The notes beneath the pieces are model-generated. The model saw only the letters and a list, made by a program, of their open reading frames with translations. It was not told where the DNA came from and ran no database searches. The translations under genes were made by a program, and so were the position numbers. DNA of 64,000 nucleotides, from assembly GCA_963855995.1 (NCBI GenBank), contig OY979724.1:6235272-6299271 (forward strand), written 5' to 3'. This document shows positions 46,942-58,000 of this stretch, piece after piece; within the stretch, counting starts at the first letter, position 1; each line of letters opens with the position of its first letter. The stretch comes from Muricea muricata. Taxonomy: Eukaryota > Cnidaria > Anthozoa > Malacalcyonacea > Plexauridae.

Positions 46942-49900
46942 ATGGACAGTAATGCAGTAAAGTGGTTATGTTTTACTGGATCAGCTGAGGATTATCCAGC
47001 ATGGAGTACAAAATTTACGGCTTTTATGCAAACAAAAGGGCTATTTAAATCGTTACTCGGCAAGGAAGTTATACCAGAAGAAATCGCCCCTTTAGCTGAA
47101 GATGCTTCAGCGGAACAACAAGCACAGAGGCAGGCTAAAGTTCAGCAACGAAACAAAGAAATTGAAGATATTAAAGAGCGAAATAATAATGTTTGGTGTC
47201 ATATTGCGTTGGCGCTAGACAAAACAAGTTTGATGTATATTCGACACGATTGTTTATCCCAAGACGGTACGGGTGACGGCGCAAAAGCATGGCGTTTACT
47301 GCAGCAACGTTATTCCAACGTAGAAAAGCCTACCGTAGTCAGTTTAGTGAGACAAATATCCCGTTTACAGCTCGGAGAAGACGAGAAATTACATGAATAT
47401 TTCATACGTGCTCAAGAACTCATGTCAAGGCTCTCGGACGCAGGTGAGCAAATAACAGAAACTCTGTTCAATGCACTAATTATCAACGGCCTTCCTGGGA
47501 AATACGAACATTTTGTTGTTCAAGAAAGTTTTAATCCAGCATCGACATTTACTGAATTGAGAACCCGTCTACAAAATTACGAGGACAGTCGTATACAAAG
47601 AAAACAACCGGAAGTCGATTCGTCAGTGGCAATGCACACCGGAAGTAAACGTGACGGAAATACGAAAACACCAATGCAATCCAAAGTTTGTTATGTCTGT
47701 GGAAATTCAGGACATTTTGCAAAACAATGCAACAAGAGAGGCACAGCAATTTGCTCCAAATGCAACAAACGAGGTCATTTAGCCAAAGTCTGTAGAAATT
47801 CTGAGAAAGTGGGTAAATCTAAAAGAAACGATGAAAACGCAATATCATCTTATTCAGAATGCTTCCTCAGTCCTTTACAAGAAAGAAACGACAATCCAGA
47901 GGTTTCAAGTCATCTAATAGTAGACACTGGTTGCTCAGACCACATTGTGAACCAGAAGGACGTATTTACAAATCTACGTAAAGTTGATGAAAAGAGCGTT
48001 AGAGACCCCAAAGGAAACTTCACAGCAGTCGAAGGTATTGGTGATGTGCCAATAACAGTCGAGTTAAAAGATGGAAAAACGACAGAGTTAATTCTAAGAA
48101 ATGTGTTATACGTGCCAAATTACAAAGTCAATCTTCTTTCAGTTAACAAAGCAGTCAACTTTGATCACAGGTTCATCTTTAACGATGGCAGAGCAAGGAT
48201 GGTATTGAGTGATGGTCGTGAGATACATTTAACAAAGAACTCTGGCCTTTTCTTCTTAAAAGTTACTTACCTGAATACAGTTAACCCATCTACCTGCAAC
48301 GAAACCAGACAATGCGTCAAGGGAGATATAGATTTGTGGCACAAACGTCTGGGACATCTTAACAAAGTCGATGTAAAACGCACTGTGGGTTGTGGAGGCG
48401 ACACAGAAGATACATGCGAAACGTGTGCAATGGGAAAACAAGCAAGTCAGCCGGTTCCAAAGAAAGTTGTGGATAAAGCAAGGAAAGCTCTGGAACTTGT
48501 ATATTCAGACATTCTTGGTCCTTTCGAAGTGGCTAGTTTAAACGGATCAAAATACGCAGTTACCTTTATCGATGAGTACACGAAGTACGCAGTCGTAAAG
48601 TACATGAGAAACAAGTCAGAAGTGATCGACAAGTTCAAAGAATATGTTGCCGAAAACGGAACACCCAGAACACTACGATCAGATAACGGAGCTGAATATA
48701 CCTCACGTAAATTCAAAGAGCTCTGCAGAGATTTGAAGGTTAAACAAGAATTTACAGTCCCGGAAACACCACAGCAAAATGGAGTCGCGGAGCGCTTCAA
48801 TCGTACACTAGTAGAAATGGGACGGTGCTTACTTATACAAGCAAAGCTTCCTAAGAAGTATTGGGTAAGAGCCTTAGATACCGCTACGCACATCCGAAAT
48901 CTCACTGTCAGCGCAAATAGCAACGAAGGAAAGAGTCCTTTCGAGCTCTTTACCAAGAAGACGGCAAGAAGAAACCACCTCAGAGTGTTCGGCTGCACAG
49001 CGTACGTGAAGAAGAGAAACGTCAACCTACGAAAGCTCGATGCCAGATCAGTAAAGGCAAAGTTCGTTGGCTACGACAGCAAGAGCACAGCCTACATACT
49101 ACAAGATCTGACCACGAACAAAATAATTAAAGCACGCAATGTACGCTTTAAAGAAGATGAAATCCAACCTTTATCGTCTAAAGAAGAGCTTCACCAAGAA
49201 GACACGATTTTGAAGAGTCCCAATCTAGATCTCAACGAGGATTGTTTAAATGAGCAAACGAAAGAGAAACCTGTCGGGGATGAAGTGGGGGAAACTGAAA
49301 ACGAAGTTCCAAATGCACCAGAACAACTACCAGATGAAGAAGAAGATCTTGGAGAAGAAGAACCACTCCCAAGAGCAAGTAGAAATAGACGACCTCCTGA
49401 AAGATATGGGAATCCCTATACCTTCTGCGCAATTCAACATGAGGAAATCGCAACAGAACCGAAAACCTACGAAGAGGCTGTAAAGTCAAACAAAGCCAAG
49501 CAATGGAAAGAAGCAATGCAAGCAGAGGTTGAGTCACTAGAGAATAACGACACTTGGACATTTGTTGACAGACCGAAAGACAAGAATGTTTTACCAGGAA
49601 AATGGGTATACAGAGTCAAATACGGTGCAGATGGTCAAGTGGACAAGTACAAAGCTAGATATGTGGCGAAAGGCTACGCGCAAGTCGAAGGGATAGACTT
49701 CTTCGAAACGTATGCACCCACATGCAAACCGGAGACATTCAGGACCCTGTTAGCAGTTGCAGCTCAGAAAGATTTACATCTCGGGCAAATGGATGTAAAG
49801 TCAGCGTATCTTCACTCAGCTATTGAGGAAGAAATCTACTTAGAACAACCACAAGGGTTTGTTAAACGAGGACAAAACGGAGAGACCCTAGTTTGCAAGC

Positions 49901-51006
49901 TAAACAAGTCTATCTATGGTCTCAAGCAAGCAGCAAAGAATTGGTACGAAGCACTAGCAAATCTCCTTATCAGCAGTGGATTTCACCGAAGCCGCAACGA
50001 TTATTGTCTCTTCGTGAGAAAAGACGCAGATGGTATTTTCTCGTACGTACTAGTATGGGTAGACGATATCATAGTAGCAGGAGCGAGCAATGAAATCATC
50101 GATGAAATCAAATCGTTACTAGAGAAGAATTTCAAGATGGATGATCGGGGAGAATTACACTGGTTCCTGGGAATGCGAATCCTCAGATCGGAAGACGGTA
50201 TTACCGTAGATCAAGAGAAGTACATCGCAAACGTTCTAAAGCAGTTCAACATGAGTGACAGCAAACCCAAAGTAACCCCTGCAGAAGTCAACTTGAAGTT
50301 AGTCAAAGACGACGGAGAACACCAATTAGTTGATACGAAGCTTTATCGGAGTTTAGTTGGATCCCTTCTGTATATTGGAAAACAAACCAGACCTGACATT
50401 CTCAATGTAGTCAATCAGTTATCAAGATTCTTCGAAAAGCCCAACACAACGCATTGGCAAGCAGCAAAACACGTTCTTAGATATCTGAAAGGCACAATCA
50501 ATCTACGATTGACATTCGCCAAGAACTCGAGTATGAAGCTAGTCGGTAATGCAGATGCAGACTGGAGCGGCGATCTAGACGATCGAAAGTCTACAACGGG
50601 CTACTATTTCAAATTTCAAGGAAATGGTGCAGCAATAAGTTGGGAAGTCAAGAAGCAAGCGACAGTGGCTTTATTATCTACCGAAGCTGAATATCAAGCT
50701 ATGGCAGCAGCAGTGCAAGAAGCAATTTATCTTAGAGCATTAATGAAAGATTTTGGGTATCCAATGAAAGAACCAACCTACATTGGAGAAGATAATCAGT
50801 CGTGTATCAAAATGTGTCATAATCCAGTTATGCACAAGCGATCGAAACACATCGACACAAAGTTACATTTCATGAGAGAAAGAGTCGAAAACGGAGAAGT
50901 AGGAATTCATTATATTCCAACGGAGGACATGACAGCGGATATATTAACCAAGTCGCTGCCTCGTATTAAAGTCGAGAAACATCGTTATGTACTACTAGGA
51001 AACTGA
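46942..51006 (+). CDS. Ty1/copia Gag-Pol polyprotein, intact
   Basis: A single open frame of 1354 aa. Order: Gag (LCFTGSAEDYPAWSTKF at the start), two zinc knuckles (CYVCGNSGHFAKQC and CSKCNKRGHLAKVC), protease VDTGCSDHIV at about 328, GAG-pre-integrase (LWHKRLGHLNKV), integrase core with DILGPF, RSDNGAEY and QQNGVAERFNRT, and RT from about 870 with the palm block WVDDIIVAG at about 1037. RNase H follows from about 1195 (DADWSGDLDDRKSTTGY, STEAEYQA). All catalytic motifs I look for are present and no stop or shift occurs. Domain order (integrase before RT) defines copia. Probably competent or very recently so. Confidence 0.97.
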   Translation: MDSNAVKWLCFTGSAEDYPAWSTKFTAFMQTKGLFKSLLGKEVIPEEIAPLAEDASAEQQAQRQAKVQQRNKEIEDIKERNNNVWCHIALALDKTSLMYIRHDCLSQDGTGDGAKAWRLLQQRYSNVEKPTVVSLVRQISRLQLGEDEKLHEYFIRAQELMSRLSDAGEQITETLFNALIINGLPGKYEHFVVQESFNPASTFTELRTRLQNYEDSRIQRKQPEVDSSVAMHTGSKRDGNTKTPMQSKVCYVCGNSGHFAKQCNKRGTAICSKCNKRGHLAKVCRNSEKVGKSKRNDENAISSYSECFLSPLQERNDNPEVSSHLIVDTGCSDHIVNQKDVFTNLRKVDEKSVRDPKGNFTAVEGIGDVPITVELKDGKTTELILRNVLYVPNYKVNLLSVNKAVNFDHRFIFNDGRARMVLSDGREIHLTKNSGLFFLKVTYLNTVNPSTCNETRQCVKGDIDLWHKRLGHLNKVDVKRTVGCGGDTEDTCETCAMGKQASQPVPKKVVDKARKALELVYSDILGPFEVASLNGSKYAVTFIDEYTKYAVVKYMRNKSEVIDKFKEYVAENGTPRTLRSDNGAEYTSRKFKELCRDLKVKQEFTVPETPQQNGVAERFNRTLVEMGRCLLIQAKLPKKYWVRALDTATHIRNLTVSANSNEGKSPFELFTKKTARRNHLRVFGCTAYVKKRNVNLRKLDARSVKAKFVGYDSKSTAYILQDLTTNKIIKARNVRFKEDEIQPLSSKEELHQEDTILKSPNLDLNEDCLNEQTKEKPVGDEVGETENEVPNAPEQLPDEEEDLGEEEPLPRASRNRRPPERYGNPYTFCAIQHEEIATEPKTYEEAVKSNKAKQWKEAMQAEVESLENNDTWTFVDRPKDKNVLPGKWVYRVKYGADGQVDKYKARYVAKGYAQVEGIDFFETYAPTCKPETFRTLLAVAAQKDLHLGQMDVKSAYLHSAIEEEIYLEQPQGFVKRGQNGETLVCKLNKSIYGLKQAAKNWYEALANLLISSGFHRSRNDYCLFVRKDADGIFSYVLVWVDDIIVAGASNEIIDEIKSLLEKNFKMDDRGELHWFLGMRILRSEDGITVDQEKYIANVLKQFNMSDSKPKVTPAEVNLKLVKDDGEHQLVDTKLYRSLVGSLLYIGKQTRPDILNVVNQLSRFFEKPNTTHWQAAKHVLRYLKGTINLRLTFAKNSSMKLVGNADADWSGDLDDRKSTTGYYFKFQGNGAAISWEVKKQATVALLSTEAEYQAMAAAVQEAIYLRALMKDFGYPMKEPTYIGEDNQSCIKMCHNPVMHKRSKHIDTKLHFMRERVENGEVGIHYIPTEDMTADILTKSLPRIKVEKHRYVLLGN

Positions 51007-51055
51007 ACTTTAAAAGAAAGCAGCAGACTCATCATAGACACAATAAAGTTGAGTC

Positions 51056-51065
51056 TGAGTGGGGG
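51056..51065 (+). promoter_or_regulatory. Copia polypurine tract
   Basis: GAGTGGGGG lies immediately upstream of the 3' LTR, the usual place for plus-strand priming. Confidence 0.8.
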
Positions 51066-51274
51066 TGTTGATATATGGAAATCAGTATGTATAAATGGGG
51101 ACATGTGTTGACATTAGTATATATATTAGCAGGTTACGTAATGCTGAAGGCGGACACGTGATCGGACGTTCGTTGTACGTTGTTACGTTGTTATGTTGAA
51201 CAAAAGGTGTATTATATTTTTACATGTTCAAAGTATATTCTTCAATAAATACGTATATTCCATTAAAGTTAACA
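51066..51274 (+). repeat. Ty1/copia 3' LTR
   Basis: Read as identical to the 5' LTR; followed by GTAAC (51275-51279), completing a 5-bp duplication. Confidence 0.97.
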
Positions 51275-52041
51275 GTAACATCTTACTAGGATCTTGGCAA
51301 GATTGTCAACCTGGGAGGTCATTCTCCATGTGGTAACAATTAGGGCAAGTACAAACAATTCAAACATGTAAATCAATTTTAACAGCAATGTTTAAAAGGA
51401 AAATCACCACTTCTGGCAAGACACGAACGAAATGATTGATTCTAGAATCTAGAATGAATTATTTTACAACACACAGTAATTTCCAAGGTTTGTAGCATGC
51501 TATTCAAAGATTTAAGCTCAAAAAGAATTTTAAATAGAAAAAGGAATACAAACACATAATCTTACCTTCCATGTTGCGTGCTCACTTTAATAGTCACTGG
51601 ATCGACTGTCTAACACAGTCAGGACGATATTATCGCACTTGTGAAGCTCTAATTTTTACAGATTTTGGTATAGTACTACAAGAGTACCCTGCTGGTTTAG
51701 ATGCATTCGCTTTTTACCAAAAAAATACTTCGCATTTTCCAAAGTTAAAAGTAGTGTAATACCGCCCGGTAATTTTTGAAAGAAACTCGCCGCCATCTTG
51801 TTACTGGAATTCATAGCTCCTACAATCTGATTGGTTTTGAGCGCCGGATACGACACGCGACTTTTTAGAAAAGATGAAAAAGACTCCTTCCTCCACATGG
51901 GCTTACATGAAGTTTAAGCTTAGGGAGAGGTAAATGTGCAAAGGTTGACGGGGTGAAAACATTGATCAAATTTCAAATTTTACTATTGACTATTGAGTCA
52001 TAAATAATAGTCATTTGCTCATTGTCGCTGAGTGCTTTGCC
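51275..52041. promoter_or_regulatory. Presumed METTL23 promoter region
   Basis: Between the copia LTR and the METTL23 start. GCCGCCATCTTG at 51789-51800 matches a YY1-type site in reverse, and ATTGG at 51830-51834 is an inverted CCAAT box. On the minus strand the same ATG (at 51797) opens MAASFFQKLPGGITLLL up to a GTAAAA, a possible divergent first exon that I cannot confirm. Confidence 0.4.
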
Positions 52042-55000
52042 ATGCAGATGCAAAGTCAAAGAAAATTTCATTTTGGGGACAAAGAAAATGAAGTCGAAGT
52101 CGTCGTACTGGAGGTAATGCATGAGTCAAATCCAAGCGTGCCATAATCAAACCAGTTTCAAACAATATCAAAATATATGTTTATTAATATGTTATGATAT
52201 AAAAGATGGTTCCAAATAATGTCCCTATTTATTGTTTGTAGTACTGGTAATTAGACTGTATTGAATATTGTATTGAATATTAAAATAACACGCTAGACTG
52301 TATTCAAACCCTAAATCCAAATTGTTTTTGAAATATGCGTAATATAAATTTTGTTTAGTAATAAATTCCTTGTATGTTGGCATAGTGATTTTCAAATTAA
52401 AATATAATTTTGTGGAAACACCATGTAAGTTTATTGTTATCATGTAATGAACTTATGTGGTGTTTCCACAAAATTATATTTTAATGAATTTCATGCTTCG
52501 TATAAATCATATATATTAATTCAATAGTCGTATATATGATTTATACAAAGCATAAAATGAACAGAATTATAACGCCTATTTCAAAAACAATTTGGATTTA
52601 GGGTTTCGGATTTCAGGTGCCCCCGGGGAGGGGAATTTGCCGACAACTTTTTGCCCCACTGTGGGGCATTTTCACATGTATTTTATCCTCGCCCCTGGAG
52701 ATTAACCACATATTTTAAAAATTTGTCAAAAGGCCGGGGGGGATTGGCATGCTTGGATTTGACTCCTGCATAAGGTAAGCAATTTTAATTATGAATTATC
52801 AGTTGGGAAAATAGTGATCCACTATAGGTCTGTGCTTAAATCGTACCTTGGCTTGGCAGGAGCCTCCTCCACAATTATCTTGGGACTGACTATCAGACAG
52901 GTGATATTTGAAATGAGGCCCTCCTGCAAATCACTTTTGAACAGGGCTGCAAATTAGGTGGTGTATGGTGTGTTACACCGCCAAAATATAAAATAGTACC
53001 TGATAGTTGGTACCATGATAATTGTGGGACTACAATAGTGATAAAGGGAAGGTTCAAATATATGTTTCTGCCACAGACATCAATATGACACCTTTTTTAA
53101 AACCCCCTCCCTCCCTATGAAAGGCATCAGGCTCCAGACGTTGTTAAATTCATGACTGTATTTCCACAATTTTTAAGAAGTATATATTGTATTCCATCAT
53201 TATACACTATATATACATATATGTATTTTAAGAAAAAAATTCTTTGTCTATAACCACCTCCCCCCCTCCCCAACTATCATATTGAAGTCTTTAAGGTAGA
53301 GAAAGATTTGACCCTTCCCTAAACAGTCATCAATCAAAATTTTCTTCTAAAATACAAAAATTCTAGCAGAAATCAACGCTTAAACCACAGGAAATGCAGA
53401 GCTCTAGATTTTACCAAGAGAGATTTCCTCTGTCCCCCCCCCCCTCCATAAAGCTCAATTATGTATTAGCAAGCATCCCCAGCATCAAAAGTGTATACAC
53501 TCAACTAGGAAGTTAGTCCCAGAATCCAGGACACCCCCTAATTTTTTTTTGAATTTGTGCTCCTACTTTTGAAGTGCATAGAAAAGACATATTGGGTGCA
53601 TTTGATTGAGAAATGTATCATGTGGACCTGGGGCCGGTTGTATCAAAGGCGTTTAGTTTAAACTGTGGGTAAGCAAAATTTAAAAATCACTTTTACATCT
53701 AGTACGGGACCGAAATTATGAGTTTAATAGAATAAATATTTAGTTTTATATATAATTGTTCTTCTTGGATCAAATAACTTTAGCTGGTTTGTTTATACAA
53801 CATGCAAACTTGTTTTATATTTTTGACTTATCCAAGGTTTAAGCTAAATGCCTTTGATACAACCGGCCCCAGGCCAGGAATGTATATTGCATGCATATAC
53901 AGTATACTATATGCCTTGCTGATCAGGCATGCAATTTTGATGTCTTCTATATATTTCTGTATAATCTTGGGACACACAAACTTTTCAGTCTGGCGTAAAA
54001 GGAAAATTGAAGGTCAAATGCTCAGCTTTCAGGTCATTTCACCATATTTTCTCAGTTTGAATTTAAAAATTGCATGCAAAAACACCTGCAGCTTTTGGGA
54101 GAGCTTATATACTTTCAAATTCACTTGAGTTATTGATAGTTGTAAAAATTATCAATAACTTATGTTTCACTTGTGTACAACTGTGATCTAGTTTGTTGTT
54201 TAATTTTGTTTGTATATTACCAAATTGTGAATTTGTTTTTTTTTCTGCAAAGTTTGACTCTTTTTTGGCACATAATTCTAAAGGTAGACTGACCAGATCT
54301 CACCAATAGGACTGCCTGGGTTTAAAATGGTCAAAAATGGCTTTTGTGTTCTTTGGTTCCTACTTATTTCCCAATGTGTATCAGCAGTTTTTTAACCATA
54401 AGCAACTGTTTGTTTTACATATAATTGTAAATCCAGTGGTAGATAAATATCAATTGGCTGTTAACAATCAGTGTAGGCAATTGCCTTTTTTAAGTATTGA
54501 ATCATCTCTAGTGACTTCATTGGTGGCTGAGGTTGGTCTCTGGCTTGCTATTATCAGAGCCAATTTAAAATTATATTTCATGCTGCGTCTATTTAACAAT
54601 TAGATTACAAGCTTGAGATTTAATATGAAATGATAATGATGAGGGCAAAGCCTGAATGGCTGAATCAACTATAATATTATTTTATAGAAATCAAGAGCTA
54701 CTAATCTAATTGTTTTAGTAGAATCAGAGTTCCAACATGACATATTCAACAAGAAAATTGATTTTTAAGCAATTTTTTATAAAAAAAAAACTCTCAATGA
54801 AAATTATTCTTTCGCTACTCGCTATCAAGTTAATTTATTAGTTTTATGCAGTAAAAAAGCTTGACTAAATTAGAAAACCCCCACAAACACTTTTTGTGAT
54901 TGCCTATTTCTGAGAAAAAGTTTTTCCTTATAATTGTTTAGTCCAATCTGCAGTGGACAGTAATGTGCAGTGTTGTACCTTGGGAAATAGTGTGCAAATT

Positions 55001-58000
55001 AACAGGTTGCTACTCACAATTTGCAAATGTGATTCTCTTTTAGGAATACCTTTTTGCCAAACAAATGATTAATGTCTTGCAAAAACAATTTAAATAGGTC
55101 CGAGGCATTGATTTTTACCATAGCATTTGTTGTATATGAATTTTACTCCAGTTTGTTTTACTACAATACATAATTTTTGAAGACTTGTACAGTAATGCAG
55201 GTATATTATCATTGCTTACTAGTTCCTCAGAACACATATTTTACAAGGGATGCCTTAATGCGCTGTTTTTTCTGTTCTTGTATTACTGTGGACGCTAGCG
55301 TCTGATTACTTTTTTGATCGACTGAGTTAAAGGAATTGAGAGTGGAGGAATGTTAATGTGCCTGTGGATGCTGTACTGCTGTATCAATTGCTTCTTTAAA
55401 CTTCCGTGCATGTTTCGTTTTATTTTTCAAAAAAGTTGAATGCAGATAATGTATGCCCATTTAGTGTGTATGTTAGGCAGGAAATGATAGCCATCCCCTG
55501 ATGTTATAGATGGCGTCGTTTTTAACTAAGAAAAGATAGGAGTATTATTATATTACTATAGATTACTAGATATATATTACTTCTATGACACAATCTAGCC
55601 CTTCTTGCATGTTATTTGTTTAGATTGTGGACCCACAATATGGCTTATTTACGTGGCCAAGTGCTGTGATTCTCGCTCAGTATGTATGGTATCGTAGAAA
55701 TGATTTGAAAAACAAGAATCTTGTAGAGGTACAGTAACTGTAGATCAATTAGTGCACGTACATCTGGCGATAAAACAAGTATGGTTCGATATAATTAAAG
55801 ATATTTCAACATGTTTGCCAATAAAATCCAAATAACTTTTAACTCCTTTCGCGTGAATAAGGCAGTTCAGGTGCTTTTAAACATAAATTTCCGTTTAGAG
55901 TTACCCAATAATAGGAAATATTCAAGTGGAACCTAATTAGCACATATCCTGAAAGTGAAAGAGCAGCCAATCCGAACGTCGTAACCCAATAAAATTACTG
56001 GTTACAACGTTTAACAATTCCAGTATATTCTAACTCGAACCGTAACAATGCCAATAATTTTGGATGCATCGGGTAGAAAAAGTCTGTCAATTTGTCGAGG
56101 ATTGAGGGTTGAGGGCAAAAAGTCGAGGGTGAGAGTAAAATGTCGAGGGCGAGTGTAAAATGTCGAGGGCGAGTGTAAAAGGTCGAGGCTAAGGGTAAGA
56201 AGTCGAGGGTTACATATAAACCGCTTCAAACAAATTAATTGTGAAATTTATGCAATCTTTCCTGTAGTAATGCATTGTCTCATGTACAGTTAATCCATCC
56301 AAGGTTGATATCGACAATAGTCAAATATACAATTTGATAATGAGCGCCCGATGAATGATGAGGAAAATTTCGCTGTTTTAAATATGATCAACATTGGCTT
56401 TGCGGGATTAAAACTACTTTCACTGTATATAATATTTTTACATTGTCATGTCAAACTGTCATTATTCCTATAAATGATTTCAATAGTATATACACTAGAT
56501 CACAATGTGTTGACAATATGTTTAAAAATTACAAACGTTATGTTATTTACAATTTAAAAACTACAGATTTAACTCATCATTCCACTTGACAATTGCATAT
56601 ACTAATGGACTATGTTAAAATCATTCAGTTCTACAGAGGAAAAATTGTAAAAGTTTGTTAGATATGTTCTAGTCTCTCTTTCTTTTACTTCAGCACACTT
56701 CCCAGGACACAAAGAATGTAATTTGTGCACAGTTAATAGAAGAAGATGGTTAGGCTAGCTGTACCACGTGACAAATTATGTTATTCAACCGTGCTTTGGC
56801 GGGTCACGTGGTCCGGTCCCTGCATCAAGTTTCAATCGCTTAATTAGATTATATAAAAACATGCGCTCGAAAGTTCAAATATAAAGTGGTTCCTTTTTAT
56901 TTTATTCCTCTATTTTCGCTGGGATTGTGGTTGAATGCCATGGCTTGCGATTGCTATCTATTACATGGTTATTCTAGCAGTTAAAAGATCAGGTTTTTGG
57001 TTTTTGAAACTGGCTTCAGCGCGTCCCGACGAGAGTAAACACACATTAGAATTAGAAAAAAAGCAAGAAAAGAGCAACTAAATTAAACAACGAAGACATA
57101 AGAGTTGTCGACGAACAATAAGAAACCAAGAAATGCGTTGAACGAGGCAATATGTATCTTTGCGAAATGCGAGCATCATTTCAAGGCAGAATGCATGTTA
57201 GTTGATGCGCGTGTGGCATGTAATGTATTTTCTATAATCTTCAGCTAACAGTACATTCACTGCATATTATTACTGCAAAAAATTAGCTACACGATTCACA
57301 ATGTCTATTTGATATTTACATCGCATATTCGTCTTCTTCAATGTGTCAAGTATGGTCACTGAGAGCAACAAAAATCGATCGCTCGCTGATCCGACGAAAT
57401 TGTGCCATATACTATATATCCATAACATGGTCATAGAAAGCTTATTAAGTATTTAAAAACATCGTAATATATCATAAAACAATCTAACCAGAAATCCTTA
57501 CATTATAAGACCTGCAGTAAGCTAGCAATGCAGTAATTATGCAGTATGTAACTATGCAAATGCAATATACAGGGTGTATAAAAAAAAAGTAGACAATTTT
57601 GAAACGGCTCTCAACCTCGCGAAGCGGCTTGAAGTATGAAGTTTTTTATTAATGTACATTGCTTGGGTACTTACGGTGTAGAATAAATGAAAATATTCTG
57701 AAATTTAAACGTTTCAAACCCAGGGGTGTGCGTATTTTGAAACACATTAAAAATGGCTTGCGCACGAAATTTAAAGGCTTAAAAGAAATTTTGAGTTGGT
57801 AGGTAGAAAATATGTTAGGTGTTTTATTGCTGTGCAAAATTTCAAGAAATTTGATTGAGTTTAAGCCACTCAAAACGTCGTGCGAACGTATATTTTTTCT
57901 CAATAAGAATCGTTTTTCTGAAGAAATGTTCCAATTTCAATTAAATTTCCCTTGGGAGTTGTATGCAAATTAAGTAAATACATAAATTAAACATGCACAA

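Noticed and set aside
48447-49025. 192-aa minus ORF and other antisense ORFs across the copia
   Set aside because: Shadows of the intact plus-strand polyprotein.
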